In this document: positions 54,309 through 64,000 of the stretch, in pieces
Layout of the letters: each line of letters begins with the position of its first letter
How positions within the stretch are numbered: the stretch's first letter is position 1
Source: Achromobacter xylosoxidans A8
Lineage (GTDB): Bacteria > Pseudomonadota > Gammaproteobacteria > Burkholderiales > Burkholderiaceae_B
Reading direction: 5' to 3'
NCBI RefSeq assembly: GCF_000165835.1
Contig: NC_014640.1
Location: 930,001 to 994,000, forward strand
Length of the DNA: 64,000 bases
Made by a program: the position numbers and the translations under genes
The notes under the pieces: generated by a model
What the model saw: only the letters and a program-made list of their open reading frames with translations
The model's database searches: none
Told to the model about the DNA's origin: nothing

Positions 54309-55436
54309 TTACTCGCTGGCGTCGGCGGAGCGCAGCGCCGGCGGCAGCTTGCGCAGCGTGGCCGGGGTGCGCGACAGCTTGATCGGCGAGCCCACGCCAC
54401 GATAGTCGCCTTGCTCCAACACCATGCCGCGATGGCGGGTGTGCGGATGCGCCAGCGCCTGGTCCACGGTCTGCACGGCGGCCGCGGGCACGCCGCAACG
54501 TAGCAGGCGGTCGGCCAACGCGGCGGCGTCGTGGTTCGCGAGCAGCGCGGACAGGTCGTCGCGCAGGGCCTGGCGGTTGCGCAGGCGGTCGGCGTTGGTG
54601 CCATAGCGCGCATCCTCGGCCAGCCCCGGCGCCTCCAGCGTCTGCGCCAGTTGCGCGAACTGGCGGTTGTTGCCGACCGCCAGGAAGATCGGGCCGCTGG
54701 CGGTGGGCAGCGTTTCGTAGGGCGCGATGTTCGGATGCGCGTTGCCGCTGCGCGCGGGCACCTTGCCGCTGTAGAAGTAATTGGGCGCGTGCGGATGCAG
54801 CAGCGACAAGGCGCAGTCGTACAGCGTGATGTCCAGGAATTGCCCCAGGCCGCTGCGTGTGCGCTCATTCAAGGCCAGCAGGATGGCCACGGCCGCATTC
54901 AGGCCGGTCACCATGTCCACCACCGGCAGGCCGACGCGGGTGGCGTCGCCGTCCGCGTCGCCGTTCACGCTCATCAGGCCGCACATGGCCTGGGCGCAGG
55001 CGTCGTAGCCGGGCAGGCCGCCCAGCGGCCCGTCCGCGCCGAAGCCGCTGACCCGGCAATGGATCAGCGCGGGGAAGTCGCGGCTCAGCGTGTCGTATCC
55101 CAGACCCCATTTCTCCAGCGTGCCGGGCTTGAAGTTCTCCACCAGCACGTCGGCATCGGCCAGCAGATGGCGCAGCAGTTCCTGCCCCGCGGCCTGCGAC
55201 AGGTCCAGCGTCATGCCGTCCTTGTTGCGGTTCACGCCGATGAAATAGGACGCCGTGTCGCCCAGGAAGGGCGGCCCCCAGCCCCGCGTCTCGTCGCCGC
55301 CGGGCGGCTCGATCTTCAGCACGTCGGCGCCGTGGTCGGCCAGGATCTGCGTGCAATAGGGGCCGCCCAGCACGCGCGACAGGTCTATCACTTTGCAGCC
55401 GGCCAGGGCGCCGGCGTTGGGCAGGGTTGCAGCCAT
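54309..55436 (-). CDS. CaiB/BaiF (class III) CoA-transferase
   Basis: A 375-residue CoA-transferase with IDLSRVLGGPYCTQILADHG and the active Asp about residue 174 in LPVVDMVTGLNAAVAI. It is the last gene of the AidB-like dehydrogenase, Bug, CoA-transferase operon read from 58186 to 54309, which suggests uptake, activation and oxidation of one acid. The ATG at 55436 starts 12 bp before the end of the Bug gene. Confidence 0.9.
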   Translation of the reverse strand: MAATLPNAGALAGCKVIDLSRVLGGPYCTQILADHGADVLKIEPPGGDETRGWGPPFLGDTASYFIGVNRNKDGMTLDLSQAAGQELLRHLLADADVLVENFKPGTLEKWGLGYDTLSRDFPALIHCRVSGFGADGPLGGLPGYDACAQAMCGLMSVNGDADGDATRVGLPVVDMVTGLNAAVAILLALNERTRSGLGQFLDITLYDCALSLLHPHAPNYFYSGKVPARSGNAHPNIAPYETLPTASGPIFLAVGNNRQFAQLAQTLEAPGLAEDARYGTNADRLRNRQALRDDLSALLANHDAAALADRLLRCGVPAAAVQTVDQALAHPHTRHRGMVLEQGDYRGVGSPIKLSRTPATLRKLPPALRSADASE

Positions 55437-55447
55437 GTGGGGTCCGT

Positions 55448-56437
55448 TCAGTCGATGGAAACGTGGGCGCTCTTGATCAGGTCGCGCCATTTGGGCACTT
55501 CGGCCGAGATGAAGGTGGCCAGGCCCTGCGGCGTCTGGTCCTGGGCCTCGACGATGCCCTGGCTGCGCAGCGTCTGCGCGACCTCGGGATCGGACAGCGC
55601 GGTCTTGAAGGCGCGGTTCAAAGTGTCCACCACATCAGGGGGCGTGCCCTTGGGCGCCACGATGCCGAAGAACACGCTGACGTCGTAGCCCTTGAGTCCC
55701 TGCTCGGAAAGCGTGGCCAGGTCAGGCAACGCATCCGAGCGCTGGGCGCTGGCCAGGCCGATGGCGCGCAGCTTGCCCGCCTTGATGTAGGGCAGCGCGG
55801 TGAGGATGTCGGTGAACGACATCGACACCTGCCCGCCCAGCAGGTCATTGAGCGCCGGACCCGTGCCCTTGTAGGGAATGTGCATGATCTGGGTGCCGGC
55901 CATGTTGTTGAAAAGGATGCCGGCCAGATGCGACGAGGCGCCGTTGCCCGAAGAGGCGTAGCTCAGCTTGTCCGGGTTCTTCTTGGCGTAGGCAATGAGC
56001 TCCTGCGCGTTGTTGGCCGGCACCGACGGGTTCACCACCAGGATGTTGGGCAGGTGGCCGATGCGGATGATGGGCGCGAAGCTGGTCTCGGGGTTGTAGC
56101 CCTGCTTCTTGTACAGGCTGACGTTGATCGCCAGCGGGCCGGAGGTGCCGAACAGCAGGGTGTAGCCGTCGGGCTTGGCCGTGGCGACGTATTCGGAACC
56201 GATGTTGCCGCCTGCGCCGGCGCGGTTTTCGACGATGACGTTCTGGTTCAGCGGCTGGCGCAGCTTGTCGGCCAGCCGGCGCGCCAGGGCGTCGGTGGGG
56301 CCGCCGGGCGGGAAGGGCACGATCAGCGTCACGGGCCGCGCCGAAGGGTAGGCCTCCGCGGCCAGTGCGGGCGCGGTCGGGGCGATGGCGGCGGCGGCCG
56401 CGGCCGCCAGCAGCCAGGGGGCGAGGGTTCGGGTCAT
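55448..56437 (-). CDS. Bug/TctC-family solute-binding protein
   Basis: A 329-residue periplasmic receptor with a Sec signal (cleavage near ALAAEAYP) and the VTLIVPFPPGGPTDAL ligand loop. It lies in an operon between an acyl-CoA dehydrogenase and a CoA-transferase. There is no dedicated TctA/TctB pair nearby. Confidence 0.92.
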   Translation of the reverse strand: MTRTLAPWLLAAAAAAAIAPTAPALAAEAYPSARPVTLIVPFPPGGPTDALARRLADKLRQPLNQNVIVENRAGAGGNIGSEYVATAKPDGYTLLFGTSGPLAINVSLYKKQGYNPETSFAPIIRIGHLPNILVVNPSVPANNAQELIAYAKKNPDKLSYASSGNGASSHLAGILFNNMAGTQIMHIPYKGTGPALNDLLGGQVSMSFTDILTALPYIKAGKLRAIGLASAQRSDALPDLATLSEQGLKGYDVSVFFGIVAPKGTPPDVVDTLNRAFKTALSDPEVAQTLRSQGIVEAQDQTPQGLATFISAEVPKWRDLIKSAHVSID

Positions 56438-56485
56438 GGTTGTCTCCAGTGGGTTGCGCGCCGGCTGTGCCGTCGGCGTCGGTTT

Positions 56486-58186
56486 TTACAGCGCGTATTG
56501 CAGGATGGTCCGGCACGCCACGCTTTCGTCGGCCGGGATGGCATAGGGATCGCGCGGGCCGAGGCGGTGCTGTAGCACCTGGTCGGCCAGCAGCGCGCGG
56601 CTTTCGAGGCCGGGTTCGGTGGCTTCCCAGCGCAGGGCGGCCATGGATACCGCGTGGTACAGCAGCGAAGCCGCCTGGCGCGCCAGTTCGGGACGGTCGG
56701 CCTGCGCGGCGTGCTCGGCCAGCGCATAGGTCTGTTCCAGGGCGCGCGCTTGCAGCTCGGCCAGCTCGGGCGGGCAGGGACGGCCCTCGGCCAGCAGGCT
56801 GTCGATGTGGCTGCGCAGCGCCGGCAGCGAGTTTTCCTTGTTGATCGCGCGCAGCACGTCCAGCGCCACGATATTGCTGGTGCCTTCCCAGATGGAGCCC
56901 AGATGGGCATCGCGCACCAGCCGCGGTTCGGTCCATTCCTCGATGTAGCCGCAGCCGCCGCGCACTTCCATGGCGTCGCCGGTCACCTTGCGGGCATCGC
57001 GGCAGGCGCGGAACTTGATCAGCGGCGTGAGGATGCGCGCCAGCGCCGGATCAGCCACGCCCTGGTCCGCGCCGGCCAGGGCGCGCGCCGTCTGGAACAT
57101 CACGCTGCGGGCCTGTTCGGCCCAGACCGTCATCTTGACCAGCTGGCGCTGCATCAGCGGCATGTCGATCAGGCGTTTGCCGAAGGCGCGCCGGTGCTGC
57201 GAGACGTAGACCGCCTCGGTCACGGCGCGGCGCATCAGGCCGGCGGCGCGCATGCCGTTGGACAGGCGCGAGTTGTTGATCATGTCGGCCATGTGCTTGA
57301 AGCCGCGGCCGCGTTCGCCCACCAGCCAGGCTACCGCGCCTTCCAGGCGGATTTCGCCGCTGGCCATCGAGCGCGTGCCCAGCTTGTCCTTCAGGCGCAG
57401 GATGCGGTAGTGGTTGTGGCTGCCGTCGGCCAGGTCGCGCGGCAGCAGGAACAGCGACACGCCCTTCAGGCCGGGCTGGGCTTCGCTACGCGCCAGCACC
57501 ATGGCGTAGCCCGCGTCCGGGTTGGAGCAGAACCACTTGTCGCCGTGGATCAGCCAGGTGCCGTCGTCCTGCGCGGTGGCGGTGACCTCGGTGGCGCTGA
57601 CATCCGAACCCGCGCCCTGTTCAGTCATGAACATGGCGCCCTGGCGCAGCGTGTCGAAATCCTGCGAGGTCACCTCGGGCAGGACCCGCTCGACCAGCTC
57701 CGGGTCGCCGAACTTGCGCAGGGTGCGGGCCAGCGAATCGGTCATGCTGACCGGGCAGCACAGGCCGAACTCCGCTTGCACGAACAGATGGCTGAGGGCG
57801 TATTTGGCGGCCGCGGGCATGGGCTCGGGCCAGCCCAGCACGCCGCCGCGGTGCGACAGCGCGGCCAGGCCGAACTCGCTGTAGGCCAGGCGTTCCAGTT
57901 CGACATAGGCGGGGTGCTTGTCGATGCGCGACTCGTCGGTGCCGGCGCGGCTGCGCACGGACAGGGTGGGCGGGTGCTTGTCGGCGGTGGCGGCCAGTTC
58001 GTCCATGACGCCGCCGGCCAGCGCGCCCAGGCGCTCCAGGTGGGGCAGCAAATGGGCATGCAGCGCGGCCGGCAGATAGCGCCGGCTCAGCGCCTCGGCA
58101 TAAGGGTCCGCGCTGAACAGATTCTGTCCGCGCGAATCCGGGACGGGAGTGGCGGCGGGGGGCGCGGTCTTGACGGGGGTATCCAT
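56486..58186 (-). CDS. AidB-like acyl-CoA dehydrogenase
   Basis: A 566-residue acyl-CoA dehydrogenase of the AidB branch. It has an N-terminal extension, the FAD/substrate core with MTEQGAGSDVSATEV and GDKWFCSNPDA, and SIWEGTSNIVALDVLRA holding the region where MCAD has its catalytic Glu. AidB proper is a DNA-alkylation response protein. Here the gene heads a catabolic-looking operon under a divergent LysR, so a metabolic substrate is more likely. Confidence 0.88.
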   Translation of the reverse strand: MDTPVKTAPPAATPVPDSRGQNLFSADPYAEALSRRYLPAALHAHLLPHLERLGALAGGVMDELAATADKHPPTLSVRSRAGTDESRIDKHPAYVELERLAYSEFGLAALSHRGGVLGWPEPMPAAAKYALSHLFVQAEFGLCCPVSMTDSLARTLRKFGDPELVERVLPEVTSQDFDTLRQGAMFMTEQGAGSDVSATEVTATAQDDGTWLIHGDKWFCSNPDAGYAMVLARSEAQPGLKGVSLFLLPRDLADGSHNHYRILRLKDKLGTRSMASGEIRLEGAVAWLVGERGRGFKHMADMINNSRLSNGMRAAGLMRRAVTEAVYVSQHRRAFGKRLIDMPLMQRQLVKMTVWAEQARSVMFQTARALAGADQGVADPALARILTPLIKFRACRDARKVTGDAMEVRGGCGYIEEWTEPRLVRDAHLGSIWEGTSNIVALDVLRAINKENSLPALRSHIDSLLAEGRPCPPELAELQARALEQTYALAEHAAQADRPELARQAASLLYHAVSMAALRWEATEPGLESRALLADQVLQHRLGPRDPYAIPADESVACRTILQYAL

Positions 58187-58247
58187 GGCGGCATCCTGCT
58201 GAAGACGGGAACGATGCCTGTGATGGTGCTGGCATGGATTAATCTAT

Positions 58248-58262
58248 ACAAATACTGTTTGT
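58248..58262. promoter_or_regulatory. candidate LysR operator
   Basis: ACAAATACTGTTTGT is an inverted repeat (ACAAA-N5-TTTGT) with a looser outer CTA...TAG symmetry, in an AT-rich stretch between the divergent LysR and AidB-like genes. The form suits an LTTR binding site. Confidence 0.45.
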
Positions 58263-58311
58263 GTGTAGAACAATCCAAAAAAAGTATGGATTGAAGTCGC
58301 GGGGGAGACAA

Positions 58312-59214
58312 ATGGACCTGGATCCGCGCTTGTTGCGCTATTTCATTGCCGTGGCCGAAGAGCGCCATTTCAGCCGCGCGGCCACGCGGCTGCACATTTC
58401 CCAGCCGCCGCTCAGCTACGCCATTCGGCAGCTGGAGGACAACGTCGGCGCCCGCCTGCTGACGCGCACCAGCCGCCACGTGGAGCTGACCGACGCCGGC
58501 CAGGTGCTGTATCGCGAAGCCTTGACGCTGCTGCGCCAGGCGGAAGAGGTGCGCACGCTGGTGCAACGCGTGGACGCGGGCCTGCGCGGCCGGCTGCGCA
58601 TCGGTTTCGTGGGCTCCATGCTGTACCGCGGCCTGCCGGCGCTGCTCAACGCCATGCGCGCCGAACTGCCGGACGTGGAGCACGTGCTGACCGAGCTGAA
58701 TTCCCATGACCAGATCGAGGCCGTGCGCCGCGGCGAGCAGGACCTGGGCTTCATCCACGCCAATCCGGTGCCCAACGGCGTGCTGGCGCGCGACCTGATG
58801 GCCGAGCCTTTCGTGGTGTGCCTGCCGCAGGCGCATCCGCTGGCTGGCCGCAACTCCTTGCGGCTGGCGGAGCTGGCGACGGACGATTTCGTCTTTTTCG
58901 CCCGGGCCGCTTCGCCCAGCTATTACGAGACGGTGCTGTCCATGTGCGTGTCGGCGGGCTTCATGCCCGTGATCCGGCACGAGGTGCGGCATTGGCTGAG
59001 CGTGGCGTCGCTGGTGTCGCAGGGGCTGGGCGTGTCCATCGTGCCGGCCTGCCTGTCGCGCAGCGGGCTGGCGGGGACGCGCTTCATCGCTTTCGAGCAC
59101 GAGGCCCGCTCGCTCAGCCAGATGATCTGGCGCGAGGCCGCGCGCACGCCGCTGCAGGAAAAAGCGGTGGAAATGGCGGCGCGGCATGACTGGGATAGCC
59201 TCGAAACGCCATGA
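58312..59214 (+). CDS. LysR-family transcriptional regulator
   Basis: A 300-residue LTTR of the common CbnR/CatM-like type with the HTH in LLRYFIAVAEERHFSRAA and SQPPLSYAIRQLEDNVG. It is divergent from the AidB-like dehydrogenase operon and is its likely regulator. I chose ATG 58312, preceded by GGGGGAG; an upstream frame from 58261 would cover the operator. Confidence 0.93.
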   Translation: MDLDPRLLRYFIAVAEERHFSRAATRLHISQPPLSYAIRQLEDNVGARLLTRTSRHVELTDAGQVLYREALTLLRQAEEVRTLVQRVDAGLRGRLRIGFVGSMLYRGLPALLNAMRAELPDVEHVLTELNSHDQIEAVRRGEQDLGFIHANPVPNGVLARDLMAEPFVVCLPQAHPLAGRNSLRLAELATDDFVFFARAASPSYYETVLSMCVSAGFMPVIRHEVRHWLSVASLVSQGLGVSIVPACLSRSGLAGTRFIAFEHEARSLSQMIWREAARTPLQEKAVEMAARHDWDSLETP

Positions 59215-59340
59215 AGCGCGCATTGCGGGTAGGCAGAACCCGCCCGAAGGCTTATCGTTAGCGGTATCCCGGCGCCGCCAGTATCCGGCCAGGGATGGAA
59301 CCGTTTGCACACGAACGAACGCGAATTCCGGGTTTTAGCC

Positions 59341-59427
59341 ATGTCCTACCGACCAGTCCTGCCGCTGACGCGCCGCAGGCGTTTCATCACCAGGCTGCGC
59401 CACTGCGGCCCTCCGGCGAAGTACTGA
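59341..59427 (+). CDS. possible 28-residue leader peptide before the SulP gene
   Basis: An ATG frame encoding a short basic peptide with a run of four Arg, a single Cys and a C-terminal PPAKY, ending 44 bp before the transporter start. It is too short to be recognised by homology alone. Its place and its basic, Cys-containing, PP-containing composition resemble regulatory leader peptides upstream of sulfur genes. No strong ribosome-binding site is seen and random occurrence is possible. Confidence 0.3.
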   Translation: MSYRPVLPLTRRRRFITRLRHCGPPAKY

Positions 59428-59471
59428 ACCCCACAGCAGGGCGTTTCGGTTCCACTTCTCCGGAGTCTTTC

Positions 59472-61145
59472 GTGGAAATTCCTTTTTCGTTTCGTCCGCG
59501 TCTTTTTGACGCGTTGCGCGGTTACGACCGTGTCCGCTTCGCGCAGGACCTGGGCGCGGGCCTTACCGTGGCCGTGGTCGCGCTGCCGCTTGCCATGGCG
59601 TTCGCCATCGGGTCGGGCCTCAAGCCCGAGGCCGGCCTCTTCACTTCCATCATCGCGGGCTTCCTGGTCGCCTTGCTCGGCGGCAGCCGGGTGCAGATCG
59701 GCGGGCCGGCGGGCGCCTTCATCGTCATCGTCTACGACATCGTGCAGCAGTACGGCGTGGCCAATCTGATCATCGCCACGGCGCTGTCCGGCGTGCTGCT
59801 GTTTGTGATGGGGCTGCTCAGGCTGGGCACGCTGGTGCGTTTCATCCCGGTGGCGGTGATCATCGGCTTCACCAATGGCATCGCGGTGCTGATCGCGCTG
59901 TCGCAGGTCAAGGATTTCCTGGGCCTTGCGATTCCCAAGATGCCGGGCGACTTCTTCGGCATCCTGGGCGCGCTGGGCAGCCATCTGTCCACGCTCAACC
60001 CCTGGGCCGCCGGCGTGGCGCTGCTGTCGCTGGCCGTGATCGTCGGCTGGCAGCGCTGGCTGCCGGCATGGGGCGGCCGGCGGATGGCCGGGCTGGCCCG
60101 CGTGCCGGGCTCCATCGTCGCGCTGGTGCTGGCGACCGCGGCGGTGGCCGTATTCGGCCTGCCGGTGGAAACCATAGGCAGCCGCTTCGGCGGCATACCG
60201 GCGGCGCTGCCGGACTTCACCTTGCCGGCGTTCAGTTGGGAATCGGCCCGCTTCCTGCTCATGCCCACCATCACGCTGGCGGCGCTGGGCGCCATCGAGT
60301 CGCTGCTGTGCGCGCGGGTGGCCGACGGCATGATAGGCGACCGGCACGATCCCAATCAGGAGCTGATGGCCCAGGGCATCGCCAACTTCGTCACGCCTTT
60401 CTTCGGCGGCATGCCGGCCACGGGCACCATTGCGCGCACCGTGACCAATGTGAAAAGCGGCGCCACCAGCCCAGTCGCCGGCATGGCGCATGCGCTGGTG
60501 CTGCTTGCGGTGATGTTGGCGGCCGCGCCCTTGGCGGCCTCGATACCACTCGCGACGCTGGCGGCCATCCTGATGTTCGTGGCCTGGAACATGGGCGAAT
60601 GGCGCGAGTTCGCCCGGCTCAAGACCTACCGCTTGCCGTACCGGGTCACGCTGGTGTCGGTGTTCCTGCTGACGGTGGTCTTCGATCTGACGGTGGCGGT
60701 GGAGTTCGGCATCTTCGCGGCCTGCCTGACCTTCATCTACCGCATCTCCAGCCTGTCGCGCGCCGAACGCATCACGGCCGCGGAGCAGCCCCTGCTCGCC
60801 GGCCAGGACGGCAAGATCGCGGTCTGGCGCCTATACGGCACGGTCTTTTTCGGCGCCACCAAGCTGGTGGAATCGCTGGAAGACCGCCTGCCGGCCCGCG
60901 CGCTGGTACTCGATCTGAAGAACGTGATCTACGTCGATTCGACCGGCGCCGAAGCGCTCGAAGGACTCAACAAGGCGTGCGAGACGCGAGGGGTGACGCT
61001 GATCGTTTCAGGCTTGATGGGGCAGCCGATGGACATCGTGCGCCGCATCGGCCTGTACCAGCGGCTGCAGGGCCATCTGCAACCCGACGTGGCGAGCGCC
61101 ACGGCGGCCGCCCTGGCCGTGGCGCAGGCGGAGGAGAGGTCCTAG
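59472..61145 (+). CDS. SulP-family anion transporter with STAS domain
   Basis: A 557-residue SLC26/SulP transporter. About ten to twelve membrane segments (residues 25-430) include VQIGGPAGAFIVIVYDIV and GGMPATGTIARTVTNVKSGA. A cytosolic C-terminal STAS domain follows (VLDLKNVIYVDSTGAEAL). Substrates in the family include sulfate, bicarbonate and C4-dicarboxylates (DauA), and cannot be told from sequence alone. The GTG at 59472 is chosen with GGAG 6 bp upstream. Confidence 0.88.
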   Translation: MEIPFSFRPRLFDALRGYDRVRFAQDLGAGLTVAVVALPLAMAFAIGSGLKPEAGLFTSIIAGFLVALLGGSRVQIGGPAGAFIVIVYDIVQQYGVANLIIATALSGVLLFVMGLLRLGTLVRFIPVAVIIGFTNGIAVLIALSQVKDFLGLAIPKMPGDFFGILGALGSHLSTLNPWAAGVALLSLAVIVGWQRWLPAWGGRRMAGLARVPGSIVALVLATAAVAVFGLPVETIGSRFGGIPAALPDFTLPAFSWESARFLLMPTITLAALGAIESLLCARVADGMIGDRHDPNQELMAQGIANFVTPFFGGMPATGTIARTVTNVKSGATSPVAGMAHALVLLAVMLAAAPLAASIPLATLAAILMFVAWNMGEWREFARLKTYRLPYRVTLVSVFLLTVVFDLTVAVEFGIFAACLTFIYRISSLSRAERITAAEQPLLAGQDGKIAVWRLYGTVFFGATKLVESLEDRLPARALVLDLKNVIYVDSTGAEALEGLNKACETRGVTLIVSGLMGQPMDIVRRIGLYQRLQGHLQPDVASATAAALAVAQAEERS

Positions 61146-61162
61146 GCGGCGCGCGCGCCGCC
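61145..61162. repeat. 18-bp perfect GC palindrome at convergent gene ends
   Basis: GGCGGCGCGCGCGCCGCC starts at the last base of the SulP stop codon, between convergent SulP and purU. It could form a strong RNA hairpin on both transcripts, but there is no T-run. Confidence 0.45.
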
Positions 61163-61200
61163 CTTGTCGCGAAGGGTCGCCTGACGGCGGCCCCCTGCCT

Positions 61201-62055
61201 TTAGCGGAAGACGACGGTCTTGTTGCGGTTGAGCAGGATGCGGTGCTCGACGTGGCTGCGCACGGCGCGCGACAGCACCAGGGACTCGATGTCGCTGCCC
61301 ACCTGGGTCAGGTCCTGCGCGGTCATCGTGTGGTCCACGCGCTCGATGTCCTGGTCGATGATGGGGCCTTCGTCCAGGTCCGAGGTGACGTAGTGGGCGG
61401 TGGCGCCGATGATCTTGACCCCGCGCGCATGCGCCTGGTGGTAGGGGCGCGCGCCCTTGAAGCTGGGCAGGAAGCTGTGGTGGATGTTGATGGCGCGGCC
61501 ATTCAGCGCGCGGCACATGTCTTCCGACAGGATCTGCATGTAGCGGGCCAACACCACCAGGTCGATGCCTTCCTTCTCGACCAGGGCCAGCACCTGCTGT
61601 TCCTGCTGCGCCTTGGTGTCGGCGGTAACCGGCAGGTGGTGGAACGGGATGCCGTAGGACGCCGCCAGGCTGGCATAGTCGTTGTGGTTCGACACGATGG
61701 CGGCTACTTCGGCGTGCAGATGGCCGCTGTGCACGCGGAACAGCAGGTCGTTCAAGCAGTGGCCTTGCTTGCTGACCATGATCAGCAGGCGTTCCTTGCG
61801 GCGGGCGTCATGCAGCTTCAGCTCCATGCCGTACTCGGCGGACATGCCATCCAGCCGTGCGCGCAGGTCGTCCGCGGACACGGCGGCGGGCACGTCGAAG
61901 TGCACGCGCAGGAAGAAGCGGCCGGTCTCCTCATCGCCGAACTGCTGCGAATCCAGGATGTTGCAGCCCAATTCGAACAACAGGCCGCTGACGCGGTACA
62001 CGATGCCCGTGCGGTCGGGGCAGGACAGGGTCAGGATGTAGTCGTTGTGCTGCAT
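61201..62055 (-). CDS. purU: formyltetrahydrofolate deformylase
   Basis: Hydrolyses 10-formyl-THF to THF and formate. The 284-residue protein has an N-terminal ACT domain (about 1-80, regulation by Gly/Met in E. coli) and a formyltransferase-fold C-terminal half. Catalytic Asn-His and Asp lie in INIHHSFLPSFKGARPYHQA and TAHYVTSDLDEGP. Convergent with the SulP gene. Confidence 0.96.
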   Translation of the reverse strand: MQHNDYILTLSCPDRTGIVYRVSGLLFELGCNILDSQQFGDEETGRFFLRVHFDVPAAVSADDLRARLDGMSAEYGMELKLHDARRKERLLIMVSKQGHCLNDLLFRVHSGHLHAEVAAIVSNHNDYASLAASYGIPFHHLPVTADTKAQQEQQVLALVEKEGIDLVVLARYMQILSEDMCRALNGRAINIHHSFLPSFKGARPYHQAHARGVKIIGATAHYVTSDLDEGPIIDQDIERVDHTMTAQDLTQVGSDIESLVLSRAVRSHVEHRILLNRNKTVVFR

Positions 62056-62102
62056 GGTTCAGGGAAGAGGAGAGAAGGAGAAAAGGGTGATGGCAGTGTA
62101 GA

Positions 62103-62182
62103 GCCCTCCCGCCGGGCCGCCCCAAGGGAGGGCAGCCCCCTCGGGGGGCAGCAAGCACGCGCAGCGTGTGCGGCGTGGGGGC
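62103..62182. repeat. REP-like intergenic repeat with three stem-loops
   Basis: An 80-bp GC-rich block between purU and the oxidoreductase gene. It has GCCCTCCC/GGGAGGGC (62103-62110, 62126-62133), a CCCCC-TC-GGGGG stem near 62136-62147, and CACGC/GCGTG around 62156-62168. From memory, blocks of this type recur between genes in Bordetella/Achromobacter genomes; I could not confirm copies here and see no second copy in the window. Confidence 0.5.
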
Positions 62183-62190
62183 TATCCGGC

Positions 62191-63821
<1,631 letters not shown>

Positions 63822-63861
63822 GCAATCGTTGGTTGGGGGCGGGCGCGCGCGGCGCCCGGCA

Positions 63862-64000
63862 TCAAGGCGACAGACGTTCGATCTTCCAGCCCTGGCCGTC
63901 CGCGACATAGCGCAGGCGGTCATGCAGGCGTGAAGGCCTGCCTTGCCAGAATTCGAAGGCGGTGGGCTTCAGGCGGTAGCCGCCCCAGTGCGGCGGGCGC
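63862..64000 (-). CDS. pdxH: pyridoxamine 5'-phosphate oxidase, C-terminal end
   Basis: The last 45 residues of PdxH, which oxidises pyridoxine/pyridoxamine 5'-phosphate to [23 protein letters not shown] and LHDRLRY are the conserved C-terminal FMN/PLP-contacting motif. The remainder lies beyond the window edge. Confidence 0.93.
   Translation of the reverse strand, partial: RPPHWGGYRLKPTAFEFWQGRPSRLHDRLRYVADGQGWKIERLSP

Overview
The window is high-GC and gene-dense. Gene content and order point to a betaproteobacterium of the Alcaligenaceae (Bordetella/Achromobacter group): glyQ-glyS-gmhB-plsC, hda-HAD-pcnB-folK opposite purM, miaA-mutL, tsaE-amiC, four orphan Bug/TctC solute-binding proteins and many LysR and acyl-CoA genes. 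The genus cannot be fixed from the sequence alone. It is ordinary chromosome with one insertion sequence. I saw no tRNA, rRNA, CRISPR array, prophage or plasmid function.

Layout. 1-490 is the end of rsmA. 523-1955 is a complete IS3-family (IS150-group) element lying in the loop of a former bidirectional terminator. 1983-4674 holds a divergent glycerate kinase and pyruvate kinase, whose reactions flank enolase. 4727-8356 holds a SpmA/SpmB-type membrane protein and a FadE-type acyl-CoA dehydrogenase. 8395-15818 is a minus-strand run: glyQ, glyS, gmhB, plsC, a YgjP-like metallopeptidase, a PhnW-type aminotransferase, gloA and a second def. 16095-18464 holds a crotonase and class I fumarase.

18675-32335 is the first large accessory block. 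It has a split MFE-2-like pair (SDR plus MaoC), a class III CoA-transferase, LysR, two Bug proteins, a nitronate monooxygenase-like protein, an acyl-CoA ligase, an SCPx-type thiolase without the usual nucleophilic Cys paired with a DUF35 protein, a PimC/PimD-like dehydrogenase pair and a PaaG-like crotonase. Together these look like a peroxisome-style beta-oxidation pathway for an unknown, probably branched or cyclic, carboxylic acid. 32352-37175 is a second catabolic operon (LysR; hot-dog hydratase, class III CoA-transferase, CitE-like lyase, PfkB kinase) that best fits itaconate degradation.

37183-49211 is housekeeping: folK, pcnB, HAD phosphatase and hda; then a 482-bp intergenic region with a 14-bp tandem array; then purM, miaA, mutL, dedA, amiC, tsaE and fumC. 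fumC (iron-independent) has a candidate Fur box, and the same window holds the Fe-S fumarase. 49277-58311 holds an AEC transporter, a Bug protein, LysR and gamma-glutamyltransferase, then a CoA-transferase/Bug/AidB-like dehydrogenase operon under a divergent LysR. 59341-64000 holds a possible leader peptide before a SulP transporter, purU, a REP-like repeat, an L-2-hydroxyglutarate dehydrogenase-type oxidoreductase, a flavin reductase and the 3' end of pdxH.

Starts were chosen by homology, by ribosome-binding sites and by stop/start overlaps. Functions come from recognised motifs in the translations; no database search was run.
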